The translations under genes and the position numbers were made by a program. The notes below the pieces were generated by a model, which searched no databases, was not told the DNA's origin, and was given only the letters and a program-made list of their open reading frames with translations. Positions 31,722-43,588 of a stretch of DNA of 64,000 nt are shown in pieces. Position 1 is the first letter of the stretch. Every line of letters starts with the position of its first letter. This DNA comes from Cruorifilaria tuberocauda (lineage: Eukaryota > Nematoda > Chromadorea > Rhabditida > Onchocercidae), in contig JABVXU010000014.1 of NCBI GenBank assembly GCA_013365365.1, positions 1 to 64,000 of the forward strand. Reading direction: 5' to 3'.

Positions 31722-33129
31722 ATTTGAACGTTAAATCGTTTGTGGCATTTTAGAATTTCAATTTTCTCTTTTGTAATGTTTTACAAACGCGTAAGCGATT
31801 AATTTTAAAGCTTTTAGTCCAGTTTTAACATTCATTCCAAAATGCCGTTTTCGCTTTTGATTCGCTGATTGCATCGACACATTGCGAATTTCAACAGCTG
31901 AGCTTCGTTGCATAGAAATGTGTCAATGCTAGCTTCAGTTCATTTTATACCTCACATAATAACTAAATAATTTTAGGTGTCATTTGAAGTTTTAGGTGTT
32001 ATTTCGAGATATCCCGTTGGTTATGTAGTTATCGCTTCATTTTTCTTCAATGCATTTCTTGATCAAATAAGGCGAAATTGTTGATTACATTTAATGGCAC
32101 AGACGGTTAAGAGTACCAGTCCATACTTTTTATGTTAATTTCCATCTAAACAAACTACCATTTCTCCGCTTCTTTAGTTATCGGCAAATATATTTTGCAG
32201 TAACAAAATATCGTTTATTTCAAATTGGTTTATTGCCCCAAAAAACTACATTCTGAACACAGTATCCTAAAAATGATCATTATAGAACAGACTTTGCTGC
32301 CGAAAACAGGAAAGCATGCAGTTTTAATGATCTTTGTAAGGTTTCAGTAATCCTTTTCCACTACTTCAGTAGTAAAGCAAGAAAGTTTAAATTCCTGTTG
32401 TGGTTTTATCCTATACAGAGAGCAAAAGCGTTCATTCTTCGAAAGTCATGTGCTTCCGAAAGCCCTGAAGTCGATAACTTCACACGTTTCTTTGATTCAT
32501 TTATTTTGTTTTCTGTGAGTTGTATTTCAAAAGTTTGCATCTGTAATATTGAAAAATTCTTTTTGTAGAGAAGGTCATCCTGCATTTAAATGAAACATAA
32601 CAAACATCAAGCTTTGTTTTGAAAGGGAAGAAATTATAGATGATGTTTGAATAACAAGTTTGTTATTCAGAAAATCTTCCTCACATAACTGCACAATGTA
32701 AACTGGGAGGAATGAGTCAGTCATCGCTGGAAAAAAATGCATCCGTGGAATTTCACTTTCATGTTTTGTGCAGTTGTTTAATTGATTATATATTGTTTGC
32801 CCTCTTTGTACAATAAAATATGTGACTTATAATTTCACTTAAAAATTTATAAGTGATTCCTTTGGGAATCATACAAAAAGATTCTATTAGACGTTTGAAA
32901 AATGAATTGGTGGACATAGCCGTATGGTCGTTATTACCGTGAATTTTTACAGCAAAACAGAGCAATCATGCGTTGGAAGCATAGAGAATTTCATTCAATA
33001 TCTTTGTATAGTCGCAAGGCAAATAGAGAGGTAGGGGGTTCAAATTCATTGCGGTTGCTTGCATATAAAACGATATTAGCTATAAGTAAGACTTATGGGT
33101 AATTTACAATTATTTTGAGCTATCGTTAT
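31722..33129. other. Convergent intergenic region between PRP4 kinase and NDUFS6 genes
   Basis: This 1.4 kb lies between two 3' ends. AATAAA at 32813-32818 is the first canonical poly(A) signal after the kinase stop codon on the plus strand and would give a long 3' UTR of about 1.1 kb. No other gene is recognisable. Confidence 0.45.
32813..32818 (+). terminator. Possible polyadenylation signal of PRP4 kinase
   Basis: AATAAA sits in a T/G-rich context (preceded by tttgtac, followed by atatgtga) about 1.09 kb after the stop codon at 31721. Noncanonical signals nearer the stop cannot be excluded. Confidence 0.3.
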
Positions 33130-34233
33130 TTATGTTACTAGATGATTGATATCGTGATCACCGCCTTGCGTGAGGTGTATGTTGACGAAACGTTGTCCAC
33201 AATAACCACATGCATGATTGCCAGGTTTATCCTAGAAACACACTGATTACTACTATAACCGCACTTGGCTTTGAAACTTGCTTTAAAGGTGCTTTACGAC
33301 ACCTAATAAGTTCGACTCTAACGTATATTCTGAAATCAAATTAATTAGAAGTATCAATCTATTCCCATTTCACGGTACTTATAGGAGAGTCCATATATCT
33401 CTCCTATTTAAATTGGCAATATATTAATTTGAATTTCATTAAACTTTAAAAATTTGAAATCTCTCCTTAAACTAGACCAGCATTTTTGTTTAATGCTGGA
33501 AAGTATCGAAATGATGTATGAAGGAAATTCGCTAAAAGAGTTTTGGAATAAGTGCCTAAGTTATACAAAAACTACGTATATTGAACGGTACAGAAAACTT
33601 AAAATGTTACTAACCAATTTAATATATACACGCGGGTGACCTAATGCAAAATGACCGCCGTCACAATAAACGACACGTTCGTCTGTTTCGATTGGTGGAA
33701 CTTCAGCGATCAATTTTTGTGCAATATTTGGGTTTACTTGTTTCGGCATAATTGTAAATCTTACATTGCGATGATCGGCTTGATCCCATGCCTATAAACA
33801 CTATACCTACTGAATACGAAATTTAAACGTTATGCGATGGAAGTGTTAGATCACTACATTTACCGTTCTCGCTTATTTTTCTTTCTCTAAATAAAGTTTC
33901 CTAATCCATGACTTTTTACGATAACAACCTAATTAGTAGCCTCTAATCAGAGAAGTTACTTCGAAAAGCAATCACTCAGTATTTTCATCCTTTAAACATT
34001 CAACGAAATTATTTATTTAAATCTTTGGGATAAGTAATACATTTTTAATATAAGTCAATCTAATACCAATATATTCTCCCATATAAGCTTTAATTAAATG
34101 CTACCTGCCCAGTATGTGTAACTTTGTCGTAAACAGCATTTACTGGTGTGACATCTTTTGGGGCTACAACGTCTGATTTAGCACAATACGCTTGCGCCAA
34201 TAGACGTGATAATCTCCGGCTAACTATTGTCAT
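33130..34233 (-). CDS. nduf-6: NDUFS6, zinc-binding subunit of mitochondrial complex I, three exons
   Basis: Minus-strand exons are 34105-34233, 33615-33791 and 33130-33231. Phases are all 0 and give 135 residues. The N-terminus (MTIVSRRLSRLLAQAYC) is basic and amphipathic, fitting a mitochondrial targeting peptide. The family hallmark follows: VTHTGQ..D (38-46), a RFT..QVNPN..KLIAEVPP segment, then CDGGHFALGHPRVY and CGYCGQRF. The presumed zinc ligands are Cys86, His95, Cys110 and Cys113, as known for NDUFS6, which sits in the peripheral arm of complex I near the N/Q-module junction and is needed late in assembly. A pyrimidine-containing acceptor (ATTTCAG) ends 14 nt before the ATG and may be a spliced-leader site. 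Introns have donors GTAGCA and GTTAGT. The C-terminal tail after the zinc motif (about 20 residues) is longer than in mammals. Confidence 0.93.
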
Positions 34234-36054
34234 CCAAACAATAGTATCTGAAATATGCAAAAGCGTTAATTAATTCCCACCACACGATAAAATAAAGCAA
34301 CGCAAGACGACTGAAACAAGCACGTAAGCTTGAACGTAAGTAGTAACGATTTGGCTACGGAGTGCAAATTTCTTGTCCACCCATAACTATCAATAATATG
34401 TTCAGTTTTTCTTGTGCCGCTTGAAGTCATATATGACCGCACTATCCAGCATAAAACAAAGTTCACGGAAACATATTTCCGGAATAACGGAACAAGAATT
34501 TTCGGTGAAAATCGTAAAATCTGATGTACGTGTATGTACATGTGTGTGAGAACTAGTTTCATGCTTTTACATAATAGTTGCTATTATTCCTTTCCTTTCC
34601 AATTTACTAACAAAGAATCGACGGGTAGTTTCGGTGAAACTTATTTAATTGAAGTTTAAAAGAAAGACAAGTCGATCGATAAATCTGAGGATTATATTTA
34701 CATGTAAAGCATTGAAATATCTTCCACCTAATTCGCTTCAAATGTCTGGGATTCTATGGTATCGAGGAATAGACAGGATTGATCGCAAAGTTGTCATTAT
34801 ATGAATTATCCGTAAGCGAATTGTGACAGTTGATTAAGTATCATTAATAATAAAGTTAAGAATTTTTCTTTACAAAGTTTATTTTTAAGAAAAATCCCTA
34901 ATATTTGGTTAAAATTTAATCTAGTAAACAACTATCAATTTATCTCGCTGTCCTAATAATTACAATTATTATTATTTGTGTTGATTGAATTTAATTAATT
35001 TGTGCTTACTCTGTTACCTGTTACCTGGAAATTCACATTCTTTGTTCTCTTCCGCTTCATCTCATCGAGAAAAAATCATCGAGCATCTCAAATGTATTAG
35101 CAAAAAATTAATTTAAAATTCAGAAATAGTTTAATTTTTCATCCGAAAATAAAAAAAAAATTGGAATGAGTGAAATAATTAATTATGAATTGAAAATTTG
35201 AGATACTTAAAATACCCATTACTTTTCTTTCTTCAAGTTTTACTTTTTCTTTATTAGAATTAAAATAATGAAAGTAAATAATCCTTGTTTATAATATATT
35301 CAAAGTTTATAACTTTCATTGTTTATGAAATAGTCAATTTCTTCTTTCTCAATAGAATTTTCGTTGTTGGATAATATGAAAAAAAAAATTATAACTTAAA
35401 ATGTTAAAGTAAACTAACTTACAATATTTTCGGTATTCAGGTGAATAAATATCTTAAATCTTTTGTTTAAATTACAAAAATTACGCAGTAATCTTTTCTA
35501 TTTTACCTTTATCTTTCATCGTTTCATACAAATATTATAAAATTTTAAGTTATTTAAAAAAAAATCTTTGGGAAGTGTGTAAAGTAATTTTTTCTTTTTT
35601 CTTTCCATACACAATATTATGAGGGAAAGATAAATTAACAGTAATAAACCAATTCGTTAATTTTTCAACTTAATTAACTTCATCAATTAATTTCTTTATT
35701 AATTAGTTATTCGGCAATGCTTTTCACTCATTCATTTATTTTGTTTTTTTGTGTTTATCTCATTTTATAAATTTTACTGAAATTAATACAAATTACATTT
35801 CTCAATTAATCATCTTAAGAGATACAGATAGACCGGTTCATATACTTTGCATTATTCCATTTTTTTTTTGATTTTATCGTTATAAAAAAAATTAGTTGTA
35901 ATTTCAGGTAAGCATTAAAATGATTAAATGAGCGAAAAAACGACTAAATTAAATGGCTCTAAGAAAAAGAAGAAAAGTTCGTAATAATGAAATCATTTTG
36001 AGTAATTTATTAATCACTATTTCGTTACTACGTTGATTGTTGTTACGATATGAA

Positions 36055-36093
36055 TCATGATATGAAATCATGATATATTGTCATGATATGAAG
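36055..36093 (+). repeat. Three tandem 13-bp units
   Basis: Units tcatgatatgaaa (36055-36067), tcatgatatattg (36068-36080) and tcatgatatgaag (36081-36093) are head to tail. Each has the self-complementary core atcatgat or tcatga. Confidence 0.8.
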
Positions 36094-37056
36094 GCTGATA
36101 CAAAGTATAATCACTAACAATTACTGGTTTCTTATTTCTTTCTTTTAGAAAATAATGTATTTTACAGTTTTACAATAATGAATAAGATTAGAGAAGAAAA
36201 TAGAGATAAACAAAGAATTAAAAAAGGTAAAATGATATCGAGATAAGATATGATAAGAGATTTGCAAATAAGTGTGAGCATATTCTGAAATTACTGTCTA
36301 TCGAAAATTTCGGTATATTTCACAGAGAATTTTCAGGTATGAAAAAATATGGAAAATATGGATTTTTACATTTTCGACCAAACTTTGATCAAATTTTAAA
36401 ATACAAAATGGAAGCAACAAATATAGAAAAATTTTCAAGTAATTAGAAGAGTTGAAATAAATACAGGAAAAAATAAATTTATTGACACGCTTGAATATCA
36501 ATATGATGATATTGATATTTAAGTAATTATAATGATAATGATTGAAGTAATAATAATAATAATAGTTGTTATTACTATCATTAATCATTATGATGATAAT
36601 AAATGATGATTAAAATAAAAAGCTCAATATAAATCAAACATCATTATATGATGAAGAGAAAACCAGAAGTAAAAATGAATTCCAAATATGCTAGGAGTAA
36701 ATTTTGAAAATGTGAATGGATATCTTCAGATCGAATTTTCATCATATATTTGCATGCAATGCTTAAAATCTTTCGCCTTGAATTAATTTAAACCTTAAAT
36801 AAATTTTGACATTCTCTTACATGATTTTTCTTTTCTTCCCTCTCCGTTTATTCATTTGGTATATAATGTATTGAGTACAATTAAGTAAATAAGTAAATAA
36901 ATATGTATTGATTAATTGTAACTGAAATGCTATTGTGTGATATTGATATGATAGATAAGTGAAATATCTCGTTAATTTAAAAATAGAAAATTGAAAGTGA
37001 TTTATAGATTGAAATAAGCATAAATAAATTTGCTTGAAGCTATTCGCAGCTTCTTC

Positions 37057-37133
37057 GAGAAAAAGGAAGGAAGTGCAAGAAAGAGAGAAAGAGAGAGGGA
37101 GAGACAAAGAAGGAACAAGAAGGAAAAAAAGAG
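37057..37133 (+). repeat. Polypurine tract
   Basis: About 77 nt of nearly pure A/G with only a few interruptions, dominated by GAGA and GAAGGA units. It is a candidate triplex-forming tract or GAGA-type binding region. The Lys/Arg/Glu-rich open frame through it is a composition artefact. Confidence 0.8.
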
Positions 37134-37217
37134 ATCTTGTTAATTTTTCCAGGAATATATATTTCCTTCAGCATCATCCTTTCTGCTATCCTTCAATAAA
37201 TCTTCCTCTTCTTTCTT

Positions 37218-37298
37218 CCCGAGAATTCTCTTATCCTTCCTATTTTTCTTATTGAAAATGAATTTTCCTTTTATTTCATCCCGAGAATTCTCTTATCC
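37218..37298. repeat. Pair of exact 19-bp direct repeats
   Basis: cccgagaattctcttatcc occurs at 37218-37236 and again at 37280-37298. Each copy holds the 10-bp palindrome gagaattctc. The copies are 62 bp apart start to start, with pyrimidine-rich sequence around both. Confidence 0.85.
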
Positions 37299-40200
37299 CT
37301 TCTGGTCCTTCCCACTTTTATTTATGGCGAACCTTTATATTTGCTGCAAATATGTCGATTTATTATCGAAGAAGCAATTATTAAGCAGAGAGGATAAATT
37401 AATGTTTTTCAATGCTTTGCAAGCATTATGAAGTAATTGTTGTTTCCATTGTTTGTTTAACTTCATACTTACTTAAAAGTTATTCAAAAAATTATTTACT
37501 TAAAGTTCCATTGAAAATTTTCACTAAAAATCCATATTTATAAATTTAAATGTATTTGATTTTTCTTTCAACTTAAAATCCAAAATAATAATTATTAGCA
37601 AGAGATTTATTTCTTTTTCTTTCTCTCATATTTGCAATATTAAAAAAACTTCGTCGCATATAATATTAATTTTAAACAATGCTTAAAATTATCAAATTAT
37701 GTTTTTTAACGATTGAAAATTTCAAAGAAATAAGGAACGAAATTTTCCAATTCCAATAAATTCAAAATTAAAGTTTTATGGAATACATGAATGATGTAAG
37801 AATGGATGAATATTAATTGCATGAATATTAGAAATGACTTTAATTAACAAATAAAAATATTTTCATTGAATTTCATGTATGATATATCAAAGAATGATTA
37901 ATAGGTAAAGAACAAGGTAATAAAATACCAATAATTAAATATAAAGCCAATTAAATGGAATTACCCATTTTTCTTTCTGGATTATATCATTATACGATAG
38001 ATACAGTATGAATGAAAAGAAGCAATAAGCATGTTTGGATACGATAATAATAAATATGTTAGCATATTTTGAGAACTGTATCGTACCCTAGCCAATACGA
38101 TATATATAGTTTAATTGATGAAATGATCTTAATATTGTAATATGCATTCTTGATGATAAGAAATTCCGGTAATATGTAATTACCAATGATAAGGTATGTT
38201 TTTAGATGATACTATAAATACAGTCAATTTACAATACTCTATAATTTTTGAATTATATCAATATAATGTTCGATAGGGAGGTGAAAATTTTTCGATCTAA
38301 GAAATAATTTCATTCTTTAAAAATCTATTTCCAGAACTTTCAAATCAGTTTTTTGTGGTTTTTATTAGTGAATAGAAATTGATGAGTATGATATAATTTG
38401 CTGACATGAACTGAGAAATACATTATCCATTTCCTTTTATTTATTTCATTCGTCAATAACACTGAAACATATTGTAAGTACAATTCGATGATGTATTATC
38501 GAAAATTTTTCCTAATTTCAATCATTGAGAAATAAAAAAGTTTCAAATATAAGAAAAGCTTTGCAATTCTTTTGTGTATTTTAATAAGATTGTTTAAAAA
38601 TTATAAGATTAGAGCGAAAAATATTACTTTATGTCATGATTTGGCTAATTCATCTTTATGTTTATTAACATAAGTAATTAGCTAACTATGCTATCGTTTA
38701 TATTTGATTACAGGTTGTCTTCTAAATGCTAACATATACTCTCACTTGCGTATACCTTTGACCTTTTCAATATTCATATAAAACCTTTTAGCTGACAGAA
38801 AGATTTTTTGAATAAAAATTGATATTAAAATATTACAAATTAGTGCTATTTCTTTCACTTAAAATTTATGATTCGTTATGTTTGAAACAGGAATTTACTG
38901 TAATTTACCTGATATACATGTGCATAACATGTTTGATCCCTTTCCTGTCAACTTAATTTTACTTTCTTTTTTCCTTCAGTTCATGAAAGTATGAGTTTGA
39001 ATTAAAATTCATTAAGAAATGAAAGTTACTTATTACTGCTTCATGTATCGAATTGATGACGCTGTGAAGTTGCTCAATTTTTCAATTTAATTGAATTTAT
39101 TTTTGGATGGAAAGAAAAAATGGCTCGGGAGATAAAGTGGAATTTTTTTGAGATCAATTTTAAAATTTTATCTGTCAATATCATTATTTATCAATGGCAG
39201 CTGAATTAGGAGTTGGGGCAGGGGAGGGCCTAATTTGCCACTTTTGCTATTTCTTCTTGGATATGATAAAGTAGGAATCATGATTTAGAAGTTGAAGTTT
39301 GAGGTGAAAATTAGAATTAATGTTGGAATCAAAAATTTAAATTAATACAACGAAAAGAAAGGATAGAGGAGGAAAATTGCATGCAATATTTGAATTTAAC
39401 GCATTTTACTTTTAGATTAAATTTTTTTAAATATTTTTTCTATTTTTCGGAATTTATACGATTTTCAAGCAATTCCATCCCGCCCAAAATATTTTCAAAA
39501 ATTAAAACACAAATATTGATAAAAAGCAAATGGAAATTTTGGAAGGAAATAATGAATTCATTCAAAAATTCTATTGAAGTTGAAATGAGTTTAATTTAGA
39601 ATTGAAATAGAATTAATTTCAAACTATATTTTTAATGGAAGAATTTTTAAATAAATAATTGAATAATTAGTTATTAAAAAATTAATCTGAATGAAAAATT
39701 TATTCTTGCTTTACCTCTATTCTTTGTTTAATATTTTTTGTGATGAAAATCTCTGCGAGAGAAGAGAGAAGGAAAAGAAAGAAAGAAAGAAGTTTCCCAA
39801 TAAAATATTACCGAAAATAATCATCATCAGTAATAATGTTAAATTTCAATCAAATTTAATTCCGTTCAAATTTTGGCAAAATTAAATTAACTACATGAAA
39901 TGTAACAATTCCATTAGATATGACAGCAATTCCTTTCTTCCTTCCATCCATCCCTTCTAGATGCCAGAAAATTTGCAATCTTGTTTGAAATGATAGGAAC
40001 TAGTTCCTCTAGGTCTTTTACTTTAAAACATTTTCGTCTCCATTTCTGATAAGTTTATTTTTGGTTGATAAGCCACTGATATGTAATCATTTTCTCTTTA
40101 GCATTTTATATTTAATGTTCTTTTCTTTTGCTCATTAAGTTTTATTATTTTGGGATAGTTTGGATCGATATTCACTTAAAATGCAAAATATTTTTAGGTC

Positions 40201-40758
40201 CTGCAAAATTATTGAAAGTAAATTATGTGCTTTGGATTAATTACTGAGGAAAATGATCGAATCAGGAATAGAAAAGTGTCATGATGAATTATCAGAAGGA
40301 ATAGTATTACTTAAGAATGATTTAAGTACTTTGATATGCGTTGATATCAGATTAGATTTCTGGAAATTCTTTTAATGATAATAGTTCTAAATGAATGTTT
40401 TAATCAATTCTTCAAATGATTTAGTAATAAGTAATTAAAAAAACCTTATCAATTGTACAGTAAATGTGAAAAAACAAAAAGAGTAAAGCGAAAATTTAAT
40501 TAAATTATCAAGAATTTAATTCATTACCGCAATGTTAGCAGCAACAATAATATCATTTTATTGTTTAAAATTTATTAGCAATTTAAGCAATGCTTGATAA
40601 TATTAGTTAAAATTCATTTAAAATTTAAATATTTTATATTTTATGCAAATTTCACGTGTCAAAACAGGTGACTTTTTCAAAACTCATGTAAAAACTCAAA
40701 TTTTATTTTAAATACTTTTTCAAAAAGTTGGAAAGTTAGACTTCCAATGTGCAAGATA

Positions 40759-40814
40759 CATGTGTATATATTCGTGCATGCATGCGTGCTCACGCACGTG
40801 TGCGTGTATGCGTG
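40759..40814. repeat. Alternating purine-pyrimidine tract
   Basis: A mixture of TG, CATG and CACG steps over about 56 bp, including gtgcatgcatgcgtgc and cacgcacgtgtgcgtg. It is unusually GC-rich for the region and a potential Z-DNA-forming site. Confidence 0.7.
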
Positions 40815-43173
40815 TTTTATTTAAGTATCAAATGAAAATTTGTTAACTCAAATTAGAATCAAACGAATTTTCGATATCTGTACTTTCCGCCACATCTGCC
40901 AAATTAAATTTGTCGATCTGAATAAATTTACGGTAGAATAATTTTCAAAGTTGAATGAAAAAATCCAGAATTTATCGATTTTTATCAGCAAATGTTTACA
41001 TCCAACCAATTGAATTGAAGTTTGATTAATTTGAAATTTTGCAAGAAATTAAGAAATATTTTCAATGAATTCTTTAGAATTACAAAATGCATTTTACCCA
41101 ATTTAATGAATTAATACTCATTACTTATTCATTTAAATATATTTATTGTATTTCTTTTGCTTCTTCAATTGACAGTTTTCTTTTAGCAATCCACAAAAGT
41201 CATTTATGATAAGTAATTTGTATAAATCACATTGTCATCAATCAATTAATTGTTGGTAATTAAATTTTAAAATAAAATTTATCGTGGAATGTTATTATGA
41301 GTAACAGGTTTGACAAGATAATATAAGAGGAATAAATAAAGATTGATATTTGCTTCAAAAAAAAAATCAGAAATGGTTAAATCATCTGAAAACTTTAAGT
41401 TTAATCATTCTATGATACGAAGGTGTATGTTTATTTTCTTTGCCAAAATTCGTTACTTACTTACTTGATTAATTACTCATTTATTTATATGTTTATTAAT
41501 TTATTTTGTAATTTTGCTTATCAGCCGTTTTGAAATGAGTTGAAAATTTTTCTTCTGAAATGAAATTAGTTAATAGTTTAGTTTAATTAATTAGTATAAG
41601 TTGAGTTTAATAATCAAAGTAAGTTTAGCATTAAACAGTTCATTACCAGTAAAGTAGTTTAATACTAATAATACAAGTTTAATACTAATATTGATATTAA
41701 TATTTCTGAAAGCAAATATTCTGAAATTTCGGAAAATATAAATTATTAAGTGTGAAAAATGCAAAAAGCGTACACATTATAATAAGTAATTACTTAGCAA
41801 TAATTTAAAGATAAAAATAATTTCAACTATTTCAATCTAAAAAAGCATTTCGAATGCTAATCTGACTGCTACATTACTGTAGGAATAACACTATGTCTAT
41901 AAATTTAACAATAAAAATTTAATTCTATCTTATTAAATTCAAATTTTGTGCTTTTATTTTTATAATAATCATTAACAAAGTTTGTACAATTAATGATGAT
42001 AATGATTATGAATAGCAATAACAATGATTATGATATTAGTGATATCAGTGATATGAATCACGATCATGTATGATTTTAGCAATAATTTAAAAAGAAAAGT
42101 AATTTCGACTGTTTCGTTCAAAATTCAATTTAGTTAAATTTTAAAATATATATGACCTAATTCTTGCATTCTTTAGCAATCTTTCGTTTTTTTTCTTTTT
42201 CATCATTTTGAACAAAATTTGATACGATTTAAGAATTGAATTATTTCATCTTGCATGAGGTTACTTTATACATTTACATAATATCATTCTTTCGCTAATA
42301 CATTTTAATATGATTAAAAATTTTTTTTAAAATCTTCAGAGCTTAAATTTTATTATTAAAAATTTTCAGAAAATTCCAATATAAATTTCAATGCTTATTT
42401 TTTAACTTTTTCATTAAGAGAATACTTATTTCTTATTTAAAAAAAGAAAATGAAATTACCTTATGCGTAGATTTGTATGCCTGATACATTATATTTATTT
42501 ATAACCTGATAAGTACAAGTACATTTATGTTTATTTTATTGCTGATATTACTATTTCAGGAGGAGTGATGACTCAAATTTCAATCGTGAAAGTTTGAGAT
42601 TTTAGAAAACGTTCGAAATGAATCATTTGTATGATTTTTAAAAGCTTTGTACAAAGATCGTTCTCGTTGTGCCTAACGATGGATGAAACAATATGAACTT
42701 TAGCTTCACAAATTTCGATGAATGTTATTTGTGAAGTGCCTCTCGAAGGGTTCGATAGATTGCGAATTAACTTTACTTATTACTTATCTTCCATTGTTTT
42801 ATTCTTTATTTAATTTATATTTAAAATGAAATAATTTTATAAAATATTTTTTGTTTTTTTCATTTTCCATACTAATCGCATCCATTTAATTTCTTTAAAT
42901 TAAAGTTAGAAAATTTTTTGACTAGAAAAAATCATTTAATAAATATTAGCAAAATAATTATGGAATGATTGATCAGAAAATTTACCGAATATATTGAGAA
43001 TCAGGATTCTAGGATGTTAGGATTCTGACTAATTCCTCGTAAGATTCAGATTCATATTTATCGTTGATGCACATTGTCACCCCGAGGCGATTTAAAAAAA
43101 ATGATTAAATTGTCTAAAATAAATGTTTTAGTAATGATATCGTTATCAATCTGCTTAAAAGTCATTGCATTTT

Positions 43174-43588
43174 TTAACAAATAAATGATAGATATCTCGG
43201 GAATATTATTCCCTTAATCTTTTATTAATTTTTATCACTTACTTGTAGTTGATAAAAAAAATTATGATTAAATAAATCAAAAGTTATTTCATATGAGTAA
43301 CTTTTACTCAATTCCTTTGTCACTGTCCAGTGTCATTTAATTCTTTCTTTTTGTTGTTTTCATGTTTGCTATATTGTGTTATCACTTTACCATTGTTATC
43401 AATTCTTATCACTTCAAAGCACTTTAACATTTTATCATATGAGTAAAAGTACTGATATGAAATGCTAGTAACCCTTAAAACTTTACTTAATCACAATTTT
43501 TTAAATCAATTACAAATAAATAATATAAATTAATTAATGGTAGATTAAGGTAATAATATTCCCGAGATATTTATCATTTATTTGTTAA
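43174..43588. mobile_element. Long inverted-repeat (MITE-like hairpin) element
   Basis: The outer 47 bp at 43174-43220 and at 43542-43588 are reverse complements with only two mismatches, including the core atctcgggaatattatt. Similarity continues inward at a lower level to about 43309 on the left and 43441 on the right, leaving a spacer of about 130 bp. No open frame is present, so it would be a non-autonomous foldback element. Weak similarity may extend outside the 47-bp arms, so the true ends and any target-site duplication are not defined. Confidence 0.65.
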
